DNA of 64,000 nucleotides, from contig NZ_JBMIRR010000021.1 in assembly GCF_049195245.1 (NCBI RefSeq), positions 124,001 to 188,000 of the forward strand, given 5' to 3'. The DNA comes from Arenimonas sp049195245 (GTDB lineage: Bacteria > Pseudomonadota > Gammaproteobacteria > Xanthomonadales > Xanthomonadaceae). The notes under the pieces are model-generated. The model saw only the letters and a list, made by a program, of their open reading frames with translations, was not told where the DNA came from and searched no databases. Position 1 is the stretch's first letter. Each line of letters opens with the position of its first letter. The position numbers were made by a program, and so were the translations under genes. Shown here in pieces: positions 61,572 through 64,000 of the stretch.

Positions 61572-62326
61572 CACGTCCCCGCCTCCGCGGGCAGCACGGG
61601 ACGCCGGCGCTCGCGCCGGTTCACGTACAGCGGGATCAGGCCGCCCAGCAGCATGTACAGGTACATCGGCAGGCCCGCCACCCCGGCGCCGCGGTGATCG
61701 CTGAACACCGTGAGCAACAGCAGGCTGCTGACGATGCTCAGCAGCGCGGTGCCGGTGAGCAGGGCCTGGATGCCGATCTCGGTGCCGGTCTCGTGCCGCT
61801 CCAGCGCATCCAGGCCCAGCGCGTCGCCGCGGCGCAGCGCGTGCAGGTTGAGCAGCAGCAGGATGATCGACAGCGCGCAGAAGCCGGCGCCGTAAATGAT
61901 GAAGGCGGTCTGCAGGTCGAAGTTCACGTTGTCGCCGTCGATCACCAGGTCGGCCGGCACGAAGCCGCCGCTCATCACGTACAGGCCGCTGGCCACCACC
62001 ATGCGCAGCGGGTAAACGTAGACCAGCACCGCCAGCACCAGGGCCATGCTGAGCACCGTGGACGGCGTGTCGTCGAGCCCGAAGCGCCGGCTCCAGCGGT
62101 TGTGCGCCGACCAGAACATCGCGATCAGCACGAAGCACAGCACAAACACCGGCGTGCGCCGCAGCGCCTCGCGCAGTTCGGCGAAACTGTCGGGCAGGTT
62201 GTCGCCGGCGATCACCAGCAGCGTCAGCGCGAAGGCGAAGGCGGCGTCCACGAAGGTCTCCAGCCGCGTCACCTGCTGGCCGCGCAGTCGGAAGCCGTTT
62301 TCGCGGGGCAGTTGGCTCAGGTCCAT
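61571..62326 (-). CDS. TMEM175-like (DUF1211) membrane channel protein, copy 2
   Basis: This 251-residue protein has six hydrophobic helices and the N-terminal motif TRLETFVDAAFAFALTLLVI, a variant (FVD for FSD) of the RxxxFSD signature of TMEM175-type potassium channels. A second conserved stretch, LIAMFWSAHNRWSRRFGLDD, follows. It is clearly paralogous to the next gene upstream (30 nt apart). Bacterial TMEM175 channels are homotetramers of 6-TM subunits, while animals fuse two repeats; two adjacent unequal copies suggest a heteromeric channel. bioD overlaps its stop. Ion selectivity unproven. Confidence 0.82.
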   Translation of the reverse strand: MDLSQLPRENGFRLRGQQVTRLETFVDAAFAFALTLLVIAGDNLPDSFAELREALRRTPVFVLCFVLIAMFWSAHNRWSRRFGLDDTPSTVLSMALVLAVLVYVYPLRMVVASGLYVMSGGFVPADLVIDGDNVNFDLQTAFIIYGAGFCALSIILLLLNLHALRRGDALGLDALERHETGTEIGIQALLTGTALLSIVSSLLLLTVFSDHRGAGVAGLPMYLYMLLGGLIPLYVNRRERRRPVLPAEAGT

Positions 62327-62356
62327 GCGGGTCCTCGTGCGGGGATGGCGGCGGCC

Positions 62357-63097
62357 TCAGGCGCCCGCCTGCGCCTTGCGCCAGCGCTCGCACCGGCGCC
62401 GGAACAGCGGCGGCGCCAGGTTGAGCAGGAAGAACACGAAGCCCGGCAGGCCCAGCCACACGCCGCTTTCGGCGCGTGCCGGGATCAGCAGGGCCAGCGT
62501 GATCGACAGCAGTGCCACCATCGGCACCGCGGCCCAGTTCATGATCTCGAAGCGCGTCTGGGCCTGCTCGTGCAGCGACAGCGACAGCGCCGCGCGGCAG
62601 CGCCAGGCGTGCCAGTACAGCGCCGCCACCACCGCACCCAGCAGGCCGAAGGCGACCGCGAACAGCATGAACATGGCCGGCACGTCGCTGACCTCGTTGA
62701 AGCTGAAGTTGGTGGGCAGGTAGCCGCCGCTGAGCGCGTTGAACAGGCTGGAGAACACCATGCGCATCGGATACACGAAGATCAGCACCAGGAACACCAG
62801 CAGGATGCTCAGCCGCCGGCTGGTGAGGTCGTCCAGGCCGTAGCGCCGGCTCCAGTCGGCGTGGCCCGACCAGCAGCGCATGATCAGCAGGAAGCTGGCG
62901 GCGTACGTGGGCACGGCCATCATCGCCAGCACCAGCGCATCGATACTGCGCGGGATCTCGTTGCCGGCGATCACCACCAGGGTCAGGGCGAACGCGAAAG
63001 CCGCGTCCACGAAGGCTTCCAGCCGGGTCGACTGGGCGCCGCGATCGCGGAATCCGTCGGCGCTGTTGATGCCGGCCTGGCCGGGTGGGGTGGACAT
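62357..63097 (-). CDS. TMEM175-like (DUF1211) membrane channel protein, copy 1
   Basis: This 246-residue protein has six predicted helices. STRLEAFVDAAFAFALTLVVIAGNEIPRS is nearly identical to the first helix of the neighbour, but other helices have diverged (LLIMRCWSGHADWSRRYGLDD matches, C-terminal parts do not). It is first in a minus-strand operon with copy 2 and bioD. The start region overlaps nothing; the divergent msrC gene begins 66 nt away. Family assignment rests on the FxD motif and topology. Confidence 0.82.
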   Translation of the reverse strand: MSTPPGQAGINSADGFRDRGAQSTRLEAFVDAAFAFALTLVVIAGNEIPRSIDALVLAMMAVPTYAASFLLIMRCWSGHADWSRRYGLDDLTSRRLSILLVFLVLIFVYPMRMVFSSLFNALSGGYLPTNFSFNEVSDVPAMFMLFAVAFGLLGAVVAALYWHAWRCRAALSLSLHEQAQTRFEIMNWAAVPMVALLSITLALLIPARAESGVWLGLPGFVFFLLNLAPPLFRRRCERWRKAQAGA

Positions 63098-63162
63098 GGC
63101 GGGACTTTATCAGGCCGCCCCGGCGGTCGCTGCTACACTGGCCGCCCCCACCGAGGACCGCC

Positions 63163-63651
63163 ATGTTCCAGGCCCTTTCCCTCAGCGGCGACAAGCCCGA
63201 CCAGTACGCCCAGCTGCTTGAACAGGCCCGCGGCCTGATGCACGGCGAGCGCGATCGCACCGCCAACGCGGCCAACCTGTCGTCGCTGGTGTTCCATTCC
63301 CTGCCCGACCTGAACTGGGTGGGCTTCTACTTCTTCGACGGCACCGAGCTGGTGGTCGGCCCCTTCCAGGGCCATCCGGCCTGCGTGCGCATCGCGCTGG
63401 GCCGCGGCGTCTGCGGCACCGCCGCGGCGACCCGGCAGACCCAGCGCGTGCCCGACGTGGACGCCTTCCCGGGGCACATCCCCTGCGATTCGGCCTCGCG
63501 CTCGGAGCTGGTGGTGCCGCTGTACGCCGGCGACACCCTGGTGGGCGTGTTCGATCTCGACAGCCCGCGCCTGGACCGCTTCGACGAGGCCGACCAGCGT
63601 GGCCTCGAAGCCATCGCGCAAGCGTTCATGGAATCAATGGGTCCGGACTGA
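63163..63651 (+). CDS. msrC: Free methionine-(R)-sulfoxide reductase (GAF type)
   Basis: This 162-residue GAF-domain enzyme reduces free Met-(R)-sulfoxide. The three family cysteines are present: HPACVRI, GVCGTAA and HIPCDSASRSE (equivalent to Cys84, Cys94 and Cys118 in Escherichia MsrC). FHSLPDLNWVGFYFFDGTELVVGPFQGHPAC and LVGVFDLDSP are typical GAF sequences. CGAGGACC precedes the ATG, and TACACT at 63134-63139 may be its -10. The TfoX-like gene follows 26 nt later, probably co-transcribed. Confidence 0.94.
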   Translation: MFQALSLSGDKPDQYAQLLEQARGLMHGERDRTANAANLSSLVFHSLPDLNWVGFYFFDGTELVVGPFQGHPACVRIALGRGVCGTAAATRQTQRVPDVDAFPGHIPCDSASRSELVVPLYAGDTLVGVFDLDSPRLDRFDEADQRGLEAIAQAFMESMGPD

Positions 63652-63677
63652 GCGCCGTACCGCCGCGGGAGTGAGTG

Positions 63678-64000
63678 ATGAGTTCGGGCAGCAAGCTTCG
63701 CAACATCGGTCCCAAGTCCGCCGCCTGGCTGCGCCAGACCGGCATCCGCAGCCAGGAAGACCTGGAGGCCGTGGGCGCCCTGGCCGCCTTCGTCCGGGTC
63801 AAGCGCGCCGGCTTCAAGCCCAGCCTCAACCTGCTGTATGCGCTGGAAGGCGCGATCCTGGGCTGCCACTGGCAGGAGATCCCGGAAGCGCGCCGCAGTG
63901 AACTGGTGCTGGCCGCCGGTGATGAAGTGGCCAAGCTGCCCCTGCCCAAGAACAAGCGCATGCCGGCGGCCGGCCCGGTGACCACGGTGCACAGCGACGA
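63678..64000 (+). CDS. TfoX C-terminal domain protein (partial, cut at window edge)
   Basis: The first 107 residues are visible; no stop appears before the window ends. LRNIGPKSAAWLRQTGIRSQEDLEAVGALAAFVRVKRAGFKPSLNLLYALEGAILGCHWQEIP is the helix-hairpin-helix-like C-terminal domain of TfoX/Sxy. The N-terminal TfoX domain is absent, so this is a stand-alone C-domain protein, as seen in many gammaproteobacteria. The region after residue 92 (KNKRMPAAGPVTTVHSDE) looks like a flexible tail. ATG is preceded by GGGAG. A role in competence or DNA binding is not proven. Confidence 0.88.
   Translation, partial: MSSGSKLRNIGPKSAAWLRQTGIRSQEDLEAVGALAAFVRVKRAGFKPSLNLLYALEGAILGCHWQEIPEARRSELVLAAGDEVAKLPLPKNKRMPAAGPVTTVHSD

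Overview
The window is very GC-rich and almost fully coding. Its gene content points to a gammaproteobacterium of the Xanthomonadales (Lysobacterales), most likely Lysobacteraceae (Lysobacter/Luteimonas/Arenimonas-like). The pointers are a recC-recB-recD order, an ErpA with a family-typical N-terminal extension, bactofilin beside a DUF6776-type gene, AcnD/PrpF, an MFS-PlsC fusion and abundant xanthomonad-type surface proteins. The species cannot be fixed from the sequence alone. No prophage, integrase, transposase, rRNA or CRISPR array was seen. One tRNA (elongator Met) is present.

Layout. 1-2.3 kb: the 3' end of purD, a membrane-anchored unknown and a small secreted Ig/Calx-beta protein. 2.4-13.9 kb: an accessory-looking surface locus with a Tat-exported flavin amine oxidase, a DUF6916 protein, three tandem phage-tail-collar (MdpB-like) genes with a GNAT gene, and divergently a 2304-residue Ig/Calx-beta autotransporter that ends in a perfect terminator. 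14-16.5 kb: an MFS-acyltransferase fusion and a zinc-ribbon gene framed by two inverted-repeat units. 16.5-20.6 kb: ampE, nudC, erpA, bactofilin, DUF6776 and DUF4126. 20.7-26.2 kb: a two-gene signalling operon (degenerate GGDEF-EAL response regulator plus hybrid kinase) ending at a perfect 42-bp inverted repeat. 26.2-27.9 kb: bfr, bfd (Fur box), rppH and tRNA-Met. 28-32.3 kb: a ClpP-fold lipoprotein and an ECF42-type sigma operon (YCII/DGPF, sigma, VOC, SDR) with a visible ECF-like promoter. 32.3-35.7 kb: a C39-peptidase ABC exporter with its HlyD partner and no substrate gene in sight. 35.9-42.4 kb: an MFE-2-like SDR, a lipoprotein, prpF, acnD, GST and a membrane protein. 42.4-51.1 kb: recCBD with ATGA overlaps. 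51.4-56.5 kb: a translationally coupled pair of unknowns, an M16 protease, an exported SDR and queD. 56.6-60.8 kb: an RND pump and its adaptor. 60.9-64 kb: two TMEM175-like channel genes coupled to bioD, then msrC and a TfoX C-terminal-domain gene cut by the window edge.

Most genes sit in short, tightly spaced operons with 1-4 nt overlaps. The least explained parts are the tail-collar/amine oxidase/giant autotransporter locus, the orphan peptide exporter, the tandem TMEM175 pair and the two kinds of long inverted repeats.
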